A DNA stretch of 64,000 nucleotides from Chitinophaga varians. Lineage in GTDB: Bacteria; Bacteroidota; Bacteroidia; Chitinophagales; Chitinophagaceae. The stretch is taken from contig NZ_JACVFB010000002.1 of the NCBI RefSeq assembly GCF_014529945.1, forward strand, positions 1,302,001-1,366,000. Direction: 5' to 3'. Below are positions 32,486 through 42,560 of the stretch, one piece after another. Within the stretch, counting starts at the first letter, position 1. Each line of letters starts with the position of its first letter. The position numbers and the translations under genes were made by a program. Below the pieces are notes generated by a model that had not been told where the DNA came from, did not search any database, and saw only the letters and a list, made by a program, of their open reading frames with translations.

Positions 32486-34018
32486 ATGGATAACAAAAAA
32501 GTAAGAGTGCGTTTTGCCCCCAGTCCTACTGGTGGCCTACATCTTGGAGGTGTACGCACTGTATTGTTCAACTATTTGTTTGCAAAGCAGCATAAAGGCG
32601 ACTTTATCCTGCGTATCGAAGATACTGACCAGACCCGCTATGTACCGGGTGCGGAAGAATATATTAATGAAACGCTGCGCTGGTGTGGCCTCTCCCCTGA
32701 CGAAAGTCCTGCTGTAGGTGGTCCTTACGCCCCTTACCGCCAGAGCGAACGTAAACCGCTGTACCGCCAATATGCGGAGCAACTGGTGCTGTCCGGTCAT
32801 GCCTATTACGCCTTTGACACACCGGAAGAACTGGAAAGCATGCGTGAAAGGCTGAAAACGCCTGAGAACCCGCAGCCTCAGTACAACCACAAGATCAGGG
32901 AAAAAATGCGTAACTCCTTCTCCCTCTCTGAAGCAGAAGTGAAGGAGCTGCTGGCCAACAATACCCCGCACGTTATTCGTATTAAAATGCCTGCCGACCA
33001 GGAGATGACCTTTACCGATATGATCCGCGGTGAAGTGACTTTTAACACCGGTCAGGTAGATGATAAAGTATTGCTGAAAGCGGATGGTATGCCTACCTAT
33101 CACCTCGCCGTGGTGGTAGACGATTACCTGATGAAAATTACCCACGCTTTCCGTGGCGAGGAATGGCTGCCTTCTGCGCCCGTTCACATCCTGCTGTGGA
33201 AATACCTGGGCTGGGAAGCAGACATGCCGCAGTGGGCGCATCTGCCGCTGATCCTCAAACCAGACGGTAACGGTAAACTGAGCAAACGCGATGGCGATCG
33301 CCTCGGTTTCCCGGTATATGCCATGAACTGGACAGATCCGCGCTCCAATGAATTCACCAAAGGTTTCCGCGAACTGGGATTCCTGCCGGAAGCTTTCATC
33401 AACATGCTGGCGATGCTCGGCTGGAACGACGGTACAGAACAGGAGATCTTCTCCCTGGAAGAACTGGTCAACAAGTTCTCCATCGACCGCGTACACAAAG
33501 CCGGCGCTAAATTCGACTATGAAAAGGCGAAGTGGTTCAACCACCAATACCTGCATCATAAAGACAACGAAAGCCTGGCCCGTCTCTTTGCTCCCGTGCT
33601 GGAAGAAAAAGGCGTCAAAGCCGCACCTGAATATGTTGCCACTGTAGCCGGACTGGTGAAAGAACGCTGCTATTTTGTGAATGAAATATGGGACCACGGC
33701 TTCTTTTTCTTCGAAGCGCCTGCCGCTTACGATGAAGCTGCGGTAAAACCCAAATGGAACGCAGACAAAGCCGCTTTCTTCGCTGCCTGGGCAGAAAAGC
33801 TGGATGATGTTTCCGCCTTTACTGCACCTGAGCTGGAAGCCAGCTTCAAAGCGCTCGCAGCAGAGAAAAACATCAAAATGGGCGAACTGCAGCTGCCATT
33901 CCGTATTATGCTGACCGGTGGCAAATTCGGCCCTCCGGTATTTGATATTGCGGCCACGATAGGCCTCACAGAAACCCGCACCCGCATTGCCAAAGGTGTA
34001 GCGGCTTTTAACAGCTGA
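32486..34018 (+). CDS. gltX: Glutamyl-tRNA synthetase
   Basis: The protein has 510 residues from the ATG at 32486 (MDNKKVRVRFAPSPTGGLHL). It carries the HIGH-type motif in SPTGGLHLGGVRTVLFNYLF and the KMSKS-type motif in GNGKLSKRDGDRLGFPVYAM, with the C-terminal anticodon-binding region. It charges tRNA-Glu. An in-frame TTG at 32477 overlaps the promoter and is rejected. It is convergent with glnS. Confidence 0.97.
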   Translation: MDNKKVRVRFAPSPTGGLHLGGVRTVLFNYLFAKQHKGDFILRIEDTDQTRYVPGAEEYINETLRWCGLSPDESPAVGGPYAPYRQSERKPLYRQYAEQLVLSGHAYYAFDTPEELESMRERLKTPENPQPQYNHKIREKMRNSFSLSEAEVKELLANNTPHVIRIKMPADQEMTFTDMIRGEVTFNTGQVDDKVLLKADGMPTYHLAVVVDDYLMKITHAFRGEEWLPSAPVHILLWKYLGWEADMPQWAHLPLILKPDGNGKLSKRDGDRLGFPVYAMNWTDPRSNEFTKGFRELGFLPEAFINMLAMLGWNDGTEQEIFSLEELVNKFSIDRVHKAGAKFDYEKAKWFNHQYLHHKDNESLARLFAPVLEEKGVKAAPEYVATVAGLVKERCYFVNEIWDHGFFFFEAPAAYDEAAVKPKWNADKAAFFAAWAEKLDDVSAFTAPELEASFKALAAEKNIKMGELQLPFRIMLTGGKFGPPVFDIAATIGLTETRTRIAKGVAAFNS

Positions 34019-34035
34019 CTGAATGAATGACCATA

Positions 34036-34079
34036 AAGAGAAACGCCCCGTTGATAGCATATCAACGGGGCGTTCTCTT
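34036..34079. terminator. Strong bidirectional terminator between gltX and glnS
   Basis: ACGCCCCGTTGAT and ATCAACGGGGCGT form a 13-bp perfect stem with a 5-base loop. AAGAGA and TCTCTT extend it after a single bulged A. The 75-base convergent gap leaves no room for anything else. Confidence 0.92.
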
Positions 34080-34093
34080 GTATAATACAGCTT

Positions 34094-35761
34094 TTAGGCT
34101 TTGCTTTTCTCTTTAGCCCAGGCGTCTTTCAGGGTAACGGTCCTGTTGAACACCACTTTTTCAGGCGTGCTGTCAGGATCTACGGTGAAATAACCCTTAC
34201 GCATAAACTGGAAGCGGTCGCCTGGCTTTGCCTGCAGCAGAGACGGCTCTACATAGGCTTCTTTGATCACCTGCAGGGAATCCGGGTTGAGGAAATCTTT
34301 GAAATCGCCTTCTTCTGCGCCGGGGTTCTCTGATTTAAAGAGACGGTCATACAGCCGTACTTCCGCAGTAGCGGCATGTTCAGCGCTTACCCAGTGGATG
34401 GTGCCTTTTACGGTCATGCCGCTGTTGTCGCCGCCGCTTTTGGTGTCCGGCAGATAGCTGGCGTAGATGGTGGTGATGTTGCCATCAGCATCTTTTTCCA
34501 CGCTTTCACCTTTGATGATGTAGGCGTTTTTCAGGCGTACATGCAAACCGGGGCCCAGTCGGAAGAATTTCTTCGGAGGCTCTTCCATGAAGTCTTCCCG
34601 CTCGATATAAAGCGTTTTGCTGAAATGCAGGGTACGGCTGCCGGCAGTGGCGTCTTCCGGATTGTTTTCGGCGTTCATTTCTTCCACCTGTCCGTCCGGA
34701 TAGTTAGTGATCACCAGTTTAACCGGGTCCAGTACGGCCATCACGCGATTGGCTGTTTTATTCAGCTCTTCGCGGACACAGAATTCGAGCAGGCCGATGT
34801 CGATCATCTGCTCGCGCTTCTGTACGCCCACCCGCTCGCAAAACTGACGGATGCTGGCAGGGGTATAGCCGCGGCGGCGCAGGCCGCTGATAGTAGGCAT
34901 GCGGGGATCATCCCAGCCGCTTACATATTTCTCTTCCACCAGCTGTTTCAGTTTTCGTTTACTCATCACCGTATAGTTCAGGTTCAGACGGGAAAACTCA
35001 TACTGATGGCTGGGGAATATTTCCAGTTCTTTGATGAACCAGTCGTACAGTGCACGGTGGGGAATAAACTCCAGCGTACAGAGGGAATGGGTAATATTTT
35101 CAATGCTGTCGCTCTGGCCATGGGCGAAATCGTACATCGGGTAGATGCACCATTTGTCGCCGGTACGGTGGTGATGCGCATGTTTGATCCGGTACATAAG
35201 CGGGTCACGCATGTGCATATTAGGAGAGGCCAGGTCCACTTTAGCGCGGAGTGTTTTCTCTCCGTCTTTGAATTCGCCGGCGCGCATCCGGGCAAACAGG
35301 TCCAGGTTCTCTTCTACCGACCTGCTTCTGGCAGGGGTAGGCGTACCTGGCGTGGTAGGCGTGCCTTTGCTGGCCGCAATTTCTTCGGCAGTAGCATCTT
35401 CCACATATGCCAGCCCCTTTTTGATCAGCGTTACGGCAAATTCATATATCTGCTCAAAATAATCGGAGGCATACAGTTCCTTGTCCCACTCATAGCCCAG
35501 CCAGCGGATGTCTGCTTTGATAGAATCCACATACTCGGTGTCTTCTGTGACAGGGTTGGTATCGTCAAAGCGGAGATTGGTTTTGCCATTGTATTTCTGG
35601 GCCAGGCCAAAGTTCAATGCAATAGACTTGGCATGTCCTATATGGAGATAGCCGTTGGGTTCGGGCGGAAAACGTGTCAGCACACGTCCGCCATTGACGC
35701 CGTTAGCAATGTCGTCTTCTACGATCTGTTCTATAAAATTGAGTGACCTTTCTTCGCTCAT
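34094..35761 (-). CDS. glnS: Glutaminyl-tRNA synthetase
   Basis: The start at 35761 ([20 protein letters not shown]) gives 555 residues; the longer frame adds an unlikely hydrophobic start. The HIGH motif is in [20 protein letters not shown], the GlnRS-typical [20 protein letters not shown] follows, and KMSKS is represented by [20 protein letters not shown]. It directly charges tRNA-Gln, so this organism need not use transamidation for glutamine. No YqeY-type C-terminal extension is present. A consensus -7 element lies 22 bases upstream. Confidence 0.97.
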   Translation of the reverse strand: MSEERSLNFIEQIVEDDIANGVNGGRVLTRFPPEPNGYLHIGHAKSIALNFGLAQKYNGKTNLRFDDTNPVTEDTEYVDSIKADIRWLGYEWDKELYASDYFEQIYEFAVTLIKKGLAYVEDATAEEIAASKGTPTTPGTPTPARSRSVEENLDLFARMRAGEFKDGEKTLRAKVDLASPNMHMRDPLMYRIKHAHHHRTGDKWCIYPMYDFAHGQSDSIENITHSLCTLEFIPHRALYDWFIKELEIFPSHQYEFSRLNLNYTVMSKRKLKQLVEEKYVSGWDDPRMPTISGLRRRGYTPASIRQFCERVGVQKREQMIDIGLLEFCVREELNKTANRVMAVLDPVKLVITNYPDGQVEEMNAENNPEDATAGSRTLHFSKTLYIEREDFMEEPPKKFFRLGPGLHVRLKNAYIIKGESVEKDADGNITTIYASYLPDTKSGGDNSGMTVKGTIHWVSAEHAATAEVRLYDRLFKSENPGAEEGDFKDFLNPDSLQVIKEAYVEPSLLQAKPGDRFQFMRKGYFTVDPDSTPEKVVFNRTVTLKDAWAKEKSKA

Positions 35762-35782
35762 AAGAAAAATTAAATATGTCTG

Positions 35783-35790
35783 CAAAGGTA
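35783..35790 (-). promoter_or_regulatory. -7 element of glnS
   Basis: On the minus strand this is TACCTTTG, an exact TAnnTTTG, 22 bases before the glnS ATG at 35761. Transcription should begin near 35776, giving a short leader of about 15 nt. Confidence 0.7.
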
Positions 35791-35854
35791 GCAAAAATAG
35801 CGCTTAGCTTTTAGTTACGGCTAATCCTTATCTTTACGACCTTAATTTTTAAGA

Positions 35855-36274
35855 ATGGTCAACCAGTTAAATCGTCCTGTTCGTGTGTTGGTAGCTAAAG
35901 TCGGCCTCGATGGCCACGATCGCGGCGCTAAAGTGATCGCAGCCGCCCTCCGCGATGCCGGTATGGAAGTTATTTACACCGGATTAAGACAAACCCCCGA
36001 AATGGTGGTCAATGCCGCCCTCCAGGAAGACGTGGACGCTATCGGTATCAGTATCCTTTCCGGTGCACATATGACTGTTTTTCCTAAAGTGATAGCCCTC
36101 ATGAAAGAAAAAGGGATGAACGATGTACTGCTCACCGGCGGCGGCATTATCCCTGACGCAGACATGCAGCAGCTGCAGGAAATGGGCGTCGGTAAACTGT
36201 TTCCGCCGGGGACCCATACCAAAGACATCTCCGACTATATCACCACCTGGGTGGCCGGTCACAGAAATTTTTAA
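35855..36274 (+). CDS. Free-standing cobalamin-binding domain protein (methylmalonyl-CoA mutase small-domain type)
   Basis: The protein has 139 residues and consists only of a B12-binding Rossmann-like domain. It carries the base-off motif [15 protein letters not shown] (DxHxxG with the Co-ligand His), the [20 protein letters not shown] segment and the [20 protein letters not shown] stretch. Such domains pair with a separate catalytic subunit, as in two-chain methylmalonyl- or isobutyryl-CoA mutases. No catalytic subunit is next to it; methylmalonyl-CoA epimerase lies 18 kb away. A near-consensus promoter (TATCTTTA) precedes it. Confidence 0.92.
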   Translation: MVNQLNRPVRVLVAKVGLDGHDRGAKVIAAALRDAGMEVIYTGLRQTPEMVVNAALQEDVDAIGISILSGAHMTVFPKVIALMKEKGMNDVLLTGGGIIPDADMQQLQEMGVGKLFPPGTHTKDISDYITTWVAGHRNF

Positions 36275-36366
36275 CTTTTTTTTCGTGTAGCCGTAACATT
36301 TCCACGGGCGGGTCGTCTTCTCGGTATAAATCACCAAGAATCTAAGAAACCACAACCGCCATTTTT

Positions 36367-37170
36367 ATGAGATACAAGTTATACCCGTCCCTGTTACTGC
36401 TGCTGTTATGCACTATCGGCGCATTCGCCCAGGAACAAACAGATTCCACGGACAATAAAAAGACTGCCGATGGGGCGATCTCCATCTCTTTTGGAAGATA
36501 CCCTAAGAAGCGGGACAATATCTACGTTACCAGCGGCCTGTCGGGCATGCTCTCCTTTGCAGACATGAAGCAGAACGGAGAACATATGCGTAACATCCCG
36601 CGTTTCAGCTTCATCTTTAATTATCATGTGAACTTTAACAAGGATTTTACCCGTCACTTCGGGGCATTCACCGGCCTGGAATTCAAAAACATAGGGCTGA
36701 TCTCCAAACCTACGGATTCCCTGAAGCTGAAACAAAGGGTATACACCATGGGCGTACCACTCGGTCTTAAAATCGGAGACGTGACCGGAGGTACCTTCTT
36801 CTTCTTTGGCGGTGAGCTGGACCTGGCCTTCAACTACAAAGAGAAACAATTTGTGGACGGCAAAAAAGTACACAAATTCAACGAGTGGTTTAGCGACCGT
36901 ACCCCGCTGATCATGCCGTCCTTGTTTGCCGGCCTGCGTGTTCATGGCTTCGGGCTTAAAGTACAGTACTACCCGCAGAACTTCTTTAACCGCGATTTCA
37001 GCTATGGGTCCGGCGCTAATAAAGTATATCCATACAGAAACACAGATGCCAACCTGGTATTCGTCACCTTCGGTTATAACTTCAATGGTGTCAAGTATTT
37101 TAAAGTGCCCAAGAAAAGACACTACATGAGAATGAAAAGTGGAAAAGCACAAATTGAGGTGAACTATTAG
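36367..37170 (+). CDS. Outer membrane beta-barrel protein
   Basis: The protein has 267 residues with a signal peptide (MRYKLYPSLLLLLLCTIGAF, cleavage after AQ). The rest alternates strands with aromatic ends (FIFNYHVNFNKDFTRHFGAF; TFFFFGGELDLAFNYKEKQF; VKYFKVPKKRHYMRM), as in the 8- to 12-stranded barrels of Bacteroidota. No further function can be assigned. A terminator follows, so it is a separate unit from the next barrel gene. Confidence 0.82.
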   Translation: MRYKLYPSLLLLLLCTIGAFAQEQTDSTDNKKTADGAISISFGRYPKKRDNIYVTSGLSGMLSFADMKQNGEHMRNIPRFSFIFNYHVNFNKDFTRHFGAFTGLEFKNIGLISKPTDSLKLKQRVYTMGVPLGLKIGDVTGGTFFFFGGELDLAFNYKEKQFVDGKKVHKFNEWFSDRTPLIMPSLFAGLRVHGFGLKVQYYPQNFFNRDFSYGSGANKVYPYRNTDANLVFVTFGYNFNGVKYFKVPKKRHYMRMKSGKAQIEVNY

Positions 37171-37196
37171 CCGTTAAAAACGTTATTCTTCATAAG

Positions 37197-37233
37197 TCCC
37201 GTAGCAGGCCCCGGTTTGCTACGGGATTTTTTT
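37197..37233 (+). terminator. Intrinsic terminator
   Basis: TCCCGTAGCA and TGCTACGGGA form a 10-bp perfect stem followed by TTTTTTT. It lies 26 bases past the stop codon at 37170. Confidence 0.92.
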
Positions 37234-37272
37234 GTGCAGTGATCAACCAAAAAAACCTCAAATACAGGCTAT

Positions 37273-38016
37273 ATGAAGAAATACTTACTCCTCTTTGCCA
37301 CCTTTTTACTGTTAACCCTGTCCGTCCGGGCGCAGTTTGAAATCGGTGTTTCCGGCGGGTATGTCAATAACTATGTACATACGAATGCCGGCTATCGCGC
37401 TTTTACGCAGTATCGCCAGTACGGCGGCTTTGTGGCGGGCCTGGTGCTGCAGTATCGTTTCAACGACTGGCTGGCTATACAGGCAGACCCGTCGTATATC
37501 CGGAAAAGTTATGAGCTTCGCCGGGATCATTTTTTCGCCGGTATTTACCAGTATAACCTCAACGGCTATCTGCAATTACCCATCATGGCCCATTGCTCGT
37601 TTGGCGGACAGAAGTGGAGAGGTTTCGTCAATGCCGGCGGCTACGGCGCCTACTGGATCAGCGGGCGCATACAGGGCGCTATGGCCAATGTATTTAGCAA
37701 CAGCCCCGATGTTCCTGCCAACCAGCAAACATCAGATTATTACCGGTACAATGAGGCTTATCGCTACGATGAAAAGTATACTTTCGACAGCCGCCGTGAC
37801 CGGCGGATGGAATGGGGCCTCGTAGCGGGTGGCGGCGTGGAATATCTGCTGGCGGAGCGTTTTCGCCTTTTCGTGGAAGCCCGCTATTATTACGGGCTCA
37901 CTGATCAACAGAAAAATTACATGATAGATCAGGTGCCCCGGTATAACGATAGTTATGTATTGCAGGCCGGATGCCTGTTTAACCTCCGCCGCCTTTTCCA
38001 TGGCGATGCCCAATAA
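37273..38016 (+). CDS. Outer membrane beta-barrel protein (PorT-like)
   Basis: The protein has 247 residues with a signal peptide (MKKYLLLFATFLLLTLSVRA) and the pattern of PorT-type small barrels: FEIGVSGGYVNNYVHT, LQYRFNDWLAIQADPSYIRK, YLQLPIMAHCSFGGQKWRGF and a C-terminal LQAGCLFNLRRLF. The family is common in Bacteroidota and mostly uncharacterised. It is followed after 23 bases by the S41 peptidase lipoprotein gene and may be co-transcribed with it. Confidence 0.85.
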   Translation: MKKYLLLFATFLLLTLSVRAQFEIGVSGGYVNNYVHTNAGYRAFTQYRQYGGFVAGLVLQYRFNDWLAIQADPSYIRKSYELRRDHFFAGIYQYNLNGYLQLPIMAHCSFGGQKWRGFVNAGGYGAYWISGRIQGAMANVFSNSPDVPANQQTSDYYRYNEAYRYDEKYTFDSRRDRRMEWGLVAGGGVEYLLAERFRLFVEARYYYGLTDQQKNYMIDQVPRYNDSYVLQAGCLFNLRRLFHGDAQ

Positions 38017-38039
38017 TTGTTACTCACTTTTAATTTTTT

Positions 38040-39212
38040 ATGAAGATGAAATCTCCTGTCAGCTATATACTGCCTCTCCTGCTGCTGATGACCATGGCCT
38101 GCCGGAAAGACCTGCCGCAGCTCAATGATCCGCAGAACTACGTCAACGCCAATTTCAACGAGGTGTTCGACGGCTTCTGGACCGGCATGAACAACAATTA
38201 TGTTTTCTGGGATATCGATACGGTCAACTGGGACCAGGTGTACCGCACCTATAAACCTCTCTTTGCCAAACTGAATGTCAATGATTCCAACGATGTGCGC
38301 AAAGCGTATACGTACTTCAAACAAATGACATCCGGGCTGGTAGACTCCCACTATAATATTTCTTTTGCTGATACATGGCTCAAAGATTCCAACTCCGTTA
38401 ACCCGGCTTTCCAGCGAAAGATGCACAGCCCGGACTTTCATCCACGCATCAGTATTTTTCATTTTTATGATACTATCCCCAGGCACTACCTGGATGCGGG
38501 GCGCCGTGGATTTACCAATACGCCTGATAAACAGTATGTGGCCGTTTCCGGCACTATCAATCAGAATATCCTGTATCTGTTTTTCAACGGCTTCAGCCTT
38601 AAAACGCTTTTTAATACAGATACCATCAACGGCGTAAAGCTGGTAGAGCAGTATTTCTTCAATGCCCTGGCCAACCGGACAGACCTGAAAGGAATTATCA
38701 TTGACGTACGTGGTAACGGGGGCGGGGACCTGGATGACCTTAACTTCCTGCTGGGAAAAATGATCACGCAACCGCTTCAATTTGGTTATACCCGGTCCAA
38801 GCTGGGCAACGGACGGCTGGACTATACCCCCTGGGCACCGGCTTATGTGGGGCCGCAGCCAGGCAGCAAAGCCATTACCATCCCCATTGTGATGCTGGCC
38901 GACGCCTGGTCCATAAGTATGGCCGAAATGACTACTATGGCCGTAAAAGCCATGCCCAACGGGCATTTTGTGGGAGAACGCACCTGGGGCGCCAACGGTC
39001 CGCTGACGGGCAACAAATTTTATAACGGCGGTCAGTTCAGCACCGGCTGGCTCAATCTTGTGTATACCTCCTCCCTGATGTTTAAGTACAAAGACGGTAA
39101 TATCTACGAGGGAGTCGGATTCCCGCCGGATATGGCCGTGCCTTACAACCCGGCAGCGTTGAAAGCGGGCCGTGACCTGCAACTGGAGGCAGCCCTCAGC
39201 CTGATTCATTAG
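38040..39212 (+). CDS. S41-family peptidase lipoprotein
   Basis: The protein has 390 residues. A lipobox LLLLMTMACRKDL gives Cys 21. The S41 (C-terminal processing peptidase) core is seen in LKGIIIDVRGNGGGDLDDLN and in the catalytic-Ser region LADAWSISMAEMTTMAVKAM, followed by GHFVGERTWGANG. No PDZ domain is obvious; residues 40-150 form a helical N-terminal domain. It is probably an outer-membrane- or periplasm-facing peptidase. Substrate unknown. Confidence 0.9.
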   Translation: MKMKSPVSYILPLLLLMTMACRKDLPQLNDPQNYVNANFNEVFDGFWTGMNNNYVFWDIDTVNWDQVYRTYKPLFAKLNVNDSNDVRKAYTYFKQMTSGLVDSHYNISFADTWLKDSNSVNPAFQRKMHSPDFHPRISIFHFYDTIPRHYLDAGRRGFTNTPDKQYVAVSGTINQNILYLFFNGFSLKTLFNTDTINGVKLVEQYFFNALANRTDLKGIIIDVRGNGGGDLDDLNFLLGKMITQPLQFGYTRSKLGNGRLDYTPWAPAYVGPQPGSKAITIPIVMLADAWSISMAEMTTMAVKAMPNGHFVGERTWGANGPLTGNKFYNGGQFSTGWLNLVYTSSLMFKYKDGNIYEGVGFPPDMAVPYNPAALKAGRDLQLEAALSLIH

Positions 39213-39255
39213 TTATCGAATATTGCTTAATATTGGTAAACTAAAAAAGAAGGCC

Positions 39256-40032
39256 ATGTACCAGACATTAAGTACACAACTGGATAATAATATTCTGATC
39301 GTGACGATCAACCGCCCGGAAAAGATGAATGCGCTCAATCAGCAGATGATGGGAGAACTGGGTCTGGTGATCGATGAAATTTACCGGAATAAAGATATCA
39401 AAGGGGCCATCCTCACGGGGGCTGGCGAAAAAGCCTTTGTGGCAGGCGCTGATATCAGCGAATTCCTCACCCTTTCCCCCAAACAGGGTGAAGAGCTGGC
39501 GAAAAGCGGCCACGTGGTATTTCAGCGGATAGAATACTCGCCGAAGCCTATCATCGCGGCTGTCAACGGTTTCGCGCTGGGCGGTGGCTGTGAACTGGCT
39601 ATGGCCTGCCATTTCCGCCTCGCCAGTGAAAACGCGAAATTCGGCCAGCCGGAAGTGAACCTGGGCCTGATACCCGGCTATGGCGGCACCCAGCGGCTTA
39701 CCCAGCTGATTGGCAAAGGCAAAGCCACAGAGCTGATGATGACCGGCGACATGCTGACCGCCGCAGAGGCGCTGGCATGGGGACTGGTGAATCATGTGGT
39801 GAAACAGGAGGAACTGCTGCCCAAAGCCATGGCCATCCTTCAGAAAATACAAACTAAAGCCCCGCTGGCCGTAGCCCGCGTGGTAAAATGCGTGAATGCC
39901 GCTGTAGACAAGGACGTAGACGGCTGGGAAACCGAAATACGTGAATTCGCGGCCTGTTTCGCTACCAAAGACCTGCAGGAAGGCGCTGAAGCTTTTATTC
40001 AGAAAAGACAGGCAAATTTTAAGGGAGAATAG
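39256..40032 (+). CDS. Enoyl-CoA hydratase/isomerase-family protein
   Basis: The start at 39256 (MYQTLSTQLDNNILIVTINR) gives 258 residues. Crotonase marks are NRPEKMNALNQQMM, the oxyanion-hole GAGEKAFVAGADISEF and the second site FALGGGCELAMACHFRLASE, with the catalytic Glu in KFGQPEVNLGLIPGYGGTQR. It should hydrate short enoyl-CoA esters in fatty-acid or amino-acid breakdown. The longer start 33 bases upstream overlaps no family sequence. Fumarase follows after 46 bases with its own promoter. Confidence 0.95.
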   Translation: MYQTLSTQLDNNILIVTINRPEKMNALNQQMMGELGLVIDEIYRNKDIKGAILTGAGEKAFVAGADISEFLTLSPKQGEELAKSGHVVFQRIEYSPKPIIAAVNGFALGGGCELAMACHFRLASENAKFGQPEVNLGLIPGYGGTQRLTQLIGKGKATELMMTGDMLTAAEALAWGLVNHVVKQEELLPKAMAILQKIQTKAPLAVARVVKCVNAAVDKDVDGWETEIREFAACFATKDLQEGAEAFIQKRQANFKGE

Positions 40033-40043
40033 CCAGAACAGTT

Positions 40044-40051
40044 TACTTTTG
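40044..40051 (+). promoter_or_regulatory. -7 element of fumC
   Basis: TACTTTTG matches TAnnTTTG exactly, 27 bases before the ATG at 40079. It lies in the 46-base gap after the enoyl-CoA hydratase gene. Confidence 0.65.
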
Positions 40052-40078
40052 CTGCATTAATTCATAAAAGCTTAAGCC

Positions 40079-41479
40079 ATGGAATTTAGAATAGAGAAAG
40101 ACACGATGGGTGAAGTACAGGTGCCTGTAAACGCCTATTACGGTGCTCAAACACAGCGCTCCATTGAAAATTTCAAGATCGCCCAGGATATCAACAAAAT
40201 GCCGAAAGAAATTATCAGGGCATTTGCTTACCTGAAGAAAGCGGCAGCGCTCACCAATCTGGATGCAGGCGTGCTGCCAAAAGAAAAAAGTGATCTGATT
40301 GGTCAGGTGTGCGATGAAATACTGGAGGGTAAACTGGATAATGAGTTTCCGCTGGTAGTATGGCAAACAGGTTCCGGTACCCAGTCCAACATGAACGTGA
40401 ATGAAGTAGTGGCTTACCGCGCTCACGTTATTCACGGTGGTCAGCTCACTGATAAAGAGAAGTTCGTTCACCCGAATGACGATGTGAATAAATCTCAATC
40501 TTCTAACGATACCTTCCCTACTGCGATGCACATCGCGGCGTATAAAATGCTGGTGGAAACAACGATCCCCGGTATTAAAAAACTCCGTGATACGCTGGCT
40601 AAAAAAGCAGAAGCCTTCAAACATGTGGTGAAAATCGGTCGTACCCACTTCATGGACGCTACGCCCCTCACCCTTGGACAGGAAATCAGCGGTTACGTGG
40701 CCCAGCTGGACCACGGTCTGAGAGCGATCAACAACACGCTGTCTCACCTGAGTGAACTGGCCCTCGGCGGTACTGCCGTAGGTACCGGTATCAACACCCC
40801 GAAAGGTTACTCCGAAAACGTAGCGGCACACATCGCCAAACTGACCGGACTGCCTTTCATCACCGCTCCCAACAAATTTGAAGCACTGGCGGCACACGAT
40901 GCTATCGTGGAAGCACACGGCGCACTGAAAACAGTAGCGGTGAGCCTGATGAAAATCGCCAACGACGTGCGTATGCTCAGCTCCGGCCCCCGCGCAGGCA
41001 TCGGCGAAATCCATATTCCCGACAACGAGCCAGGATCTTCCATCATGCCGGGTAAAGTAAACCCGACTCAGTGCGAAGCCCTCACCATGATCGCTGCACA
41101 GGTAATGGGTAACGACGTGGCCATCTCTGTTGGCGGCGCCAACGGCCACTTCGAACTCAACGTGTTCAAACCGGTGATGATCTTCAACTTCCTGCACTCT
41201 GCCCGCCTCATCGGTGAAGGCTGCGTAAGCTTCAACGATAAATGCGCTGAAGGTATCGAACCTATCGAAGCCAACATCCGCAAACACGTGGAAAACTCCC
41301 TGATGCTGGTGACTGCCCTCAATACCAAAATTGGGTATTACAAAGCAGCAGAAATCGCGCAGAAAGCACACAAGGAAGGTACCACACTGAAAGAAATGGC
41401 CGTGAAACTGGGCTATGTTACTCCCGAACAATTCGACGAGTGGGTAGTACCCGGCAACATGGTCGGCGAAATCAAATAA
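40079..41479 (+). CDS. fumC: Class II fumarate hydratase
   Basis: The protein has 466 residues and interconverts fumarate and malate. It has the family regions [39 protein letters not shown] and the signature loop [20 protein letters not shown] with the catalytic Ser. Length and motifs match FumC rather than aspartase or argininosuccinate lyase. It is followed by a terminator. Confidence 0.97.
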   Translation: MEFRIEKDTMGEVQVPVNAYYGAQTQRSIENFKIAQDINKMPKEIIRAFAYLKKAAALTNLDAGVLPKEKSDLIGQVCDEILEGKLDNEFPLVVWQTGSGTQSNMNVNEVVAYRAHVIHGGQLTDKEKFVHPNDDVNKSQSSNDTFPTAMHIAAYKMLVETTIPGIKKLRDTLAKKAEAFKHVVKIGRTHFMDATPLTLGQEISGYVAQLDHGLRAINNTLSHLSELALGGTAVGTGINTPKGYSENVAAHIAKLTGLPFITAPNKFEALAAHDAIVEAHGALKTVAVSLMKIANDVRMLSSGPRAGIGEIHIPDNEPGSSIMPGKVNPTQCEALTMIAAQVMGNDVAISVGGANGHFELNVFKPVMIFNFLHSARLIGEGCVSFNDKCAEGIEPIEANIRKHVENSLMLVTALNTKIGYYKAAEIAQKAHKEGTTLKEMAVKLGYVTPEQFDEWVVPGNMVGEIK

Positions 41480-41498
41480 ACATACCGTTTGATCATAT

Positions 41499-41544
41499 TA
41501 CGGATTTGTGTGGTGTCAAAAGCCCGCAAATCCGTATTTTTTTT
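41499..41544 (+). terminator. Terminator after fumC
   Basis: TACGGATTTG and CAAATCCGTA form a 10-bp perfect stem with an 18-base loop, followed by TTTTTTTT. It lies 19 bases after the fumC stop codon. Confidence 0.9.
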
Positions 41545-41567
41545 GACCCTGTCTTAACCGCACGCAG

Positions 41568-42554
41568 ATGAACATACTCTTTTTCAGCACCCAACCCTAC
41601 GACATCACCTATTTTAATCAGGCCAATCAAAACAATGCCCATCATTTCCGCTTCCTGGAATACCCGCTCAATGAAGACAATACCGCACTGATCAAAGATG
41701 AAACAGCCGTCTGTGTATTTGTGAACGATAAAGTAGATGCTGCCGTTATCGGTCAACTGAAAGAAAAAGGTATCCGCCTGATTGCATTGCGATGCGCCGG
41801 CTTTAATAACGTAGACCTCAAAGCGGCTGAGGACGCGGGCATTAAAGTGGTACGGGTACCGGCCTATTCCCCGCATGCGGTGGCTGAGCATGCCGTCACA
41901 TTATTGCTGGCACTGAACCGAAAAATCTATAAATCGTATAACCGTGTACGTGATAATAATTTTACGCTGGGCGGACTGGATGGATTTGACGTGTATGGTA
42001 AAACAGTCGGTGTGATTGGTACTGGTAATATCGGTGCGGTATTTTGCCGTATCATGCTGGGCTTCGGTTGTAGGGTACTGGCACACGATGTATACAACAA
42101 TGAAGAACTGATGAAAGCCGGCGTTACTTATGTGTCATCAGAAACGATCATGGCGGAATCGGACATCATCTCCCTGCATTGTCCATTAACGCCCGACACC
42201 AGACATCTTATCAACGCACACACCATCAATCAGATGAAACGCGGCGTGGTACTCATTAATACCAGCCGTGGCGGCCTGATAGATACCAAATCGGTGGTAG
42301 AAGCGCTGAAAAACGGGCACATAGGCGCCCTCGGCATCGATGTATACGAACAGGAAGAACAACTTTTCTTCCAGAACTTCTCCGGCACCATCATCCAGGA
42401 TGATGTGCTCTCCCGCCTCACCACTTTCCCCAACGTACTGGTAACGGCCCATCAGGGATTTTTTACCAGAGAAGCGCTCACACAAATTGCAGAAACAACA
42501 TTGGCAAATATCAACGCTTTCGAAAAAAACGAACCGCTGAAAAATGCGTTATAA
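41568..42554 (+). CDS. D-2-hydroxyacid dehydrogenase (D-lactate dehydrogenase type)
   Basis: The protein has 328 residues. The NAD-binding loop is in KTVGVIGTGNIGAVFCRIML, and the catalytic Arg is in LINTSRGGLIDTKSVVEALK, Glu in IDVYEQEEQLFFQNFSG and His in VLVTAHQGFFTREAL. The N-terminal MNILFFSTQPYDITYFNQAN matches fermentative D-lactate dehydrogenases (LdhA type). It reduces pyruvate to D-lactate. It ends at a composite repeat with a nested terminator. Confidence 0.93.
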   Translation: MNILFFSTQPYDITYFNQANQNNAHHFRFLEYPLNEDNTALIKDETAVCVFVNDKVDAAVIGQLKEKGIRLIALRCAGFNNVDLKAAEDAGIKVVRVPAYSPHAVAEHAVTLLLALNRKIYKSYNRVRDNNFTLGGLDGFDVYGKTVGVIGTGNIGAVFCRIMLGFGCRVLAHDVYNNEELMKAGVTYVSSETIMAESDIISLHCPLTPDTRHLINAHTINQMKRGVVLINTSRGGLIDTKSVVEALKNGHIGALGIDVYEQEEQLFFQNFSGTIIQDDVLSRLTTFPNVLVTAHQGFFTREALTQIAETTLANINAFEKNEPLKNAL

Positions 42555-42560
42555 TCGCCC

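Noticed and set aside
32537-34060. Long minus-strand open frame opposite gltX
   Set aside because: It mirrors gltX codons, has no domain, and gltX is unmistakable.
34376-35746. Long plus-strand open frame opposite glnS
   Set aside because: Shadow of glnS; no recognisable protein features.
37953-39209. Long minus-strand open frame opposite the S41 peptidase gene
   Set aside because: Shadow frame; the peptidase has a lipobox and catalytic motifs.
40043-41431. Long minus-strand open frame opposite fumC
   Set aside because: Shadow frame of a clear fumarase.
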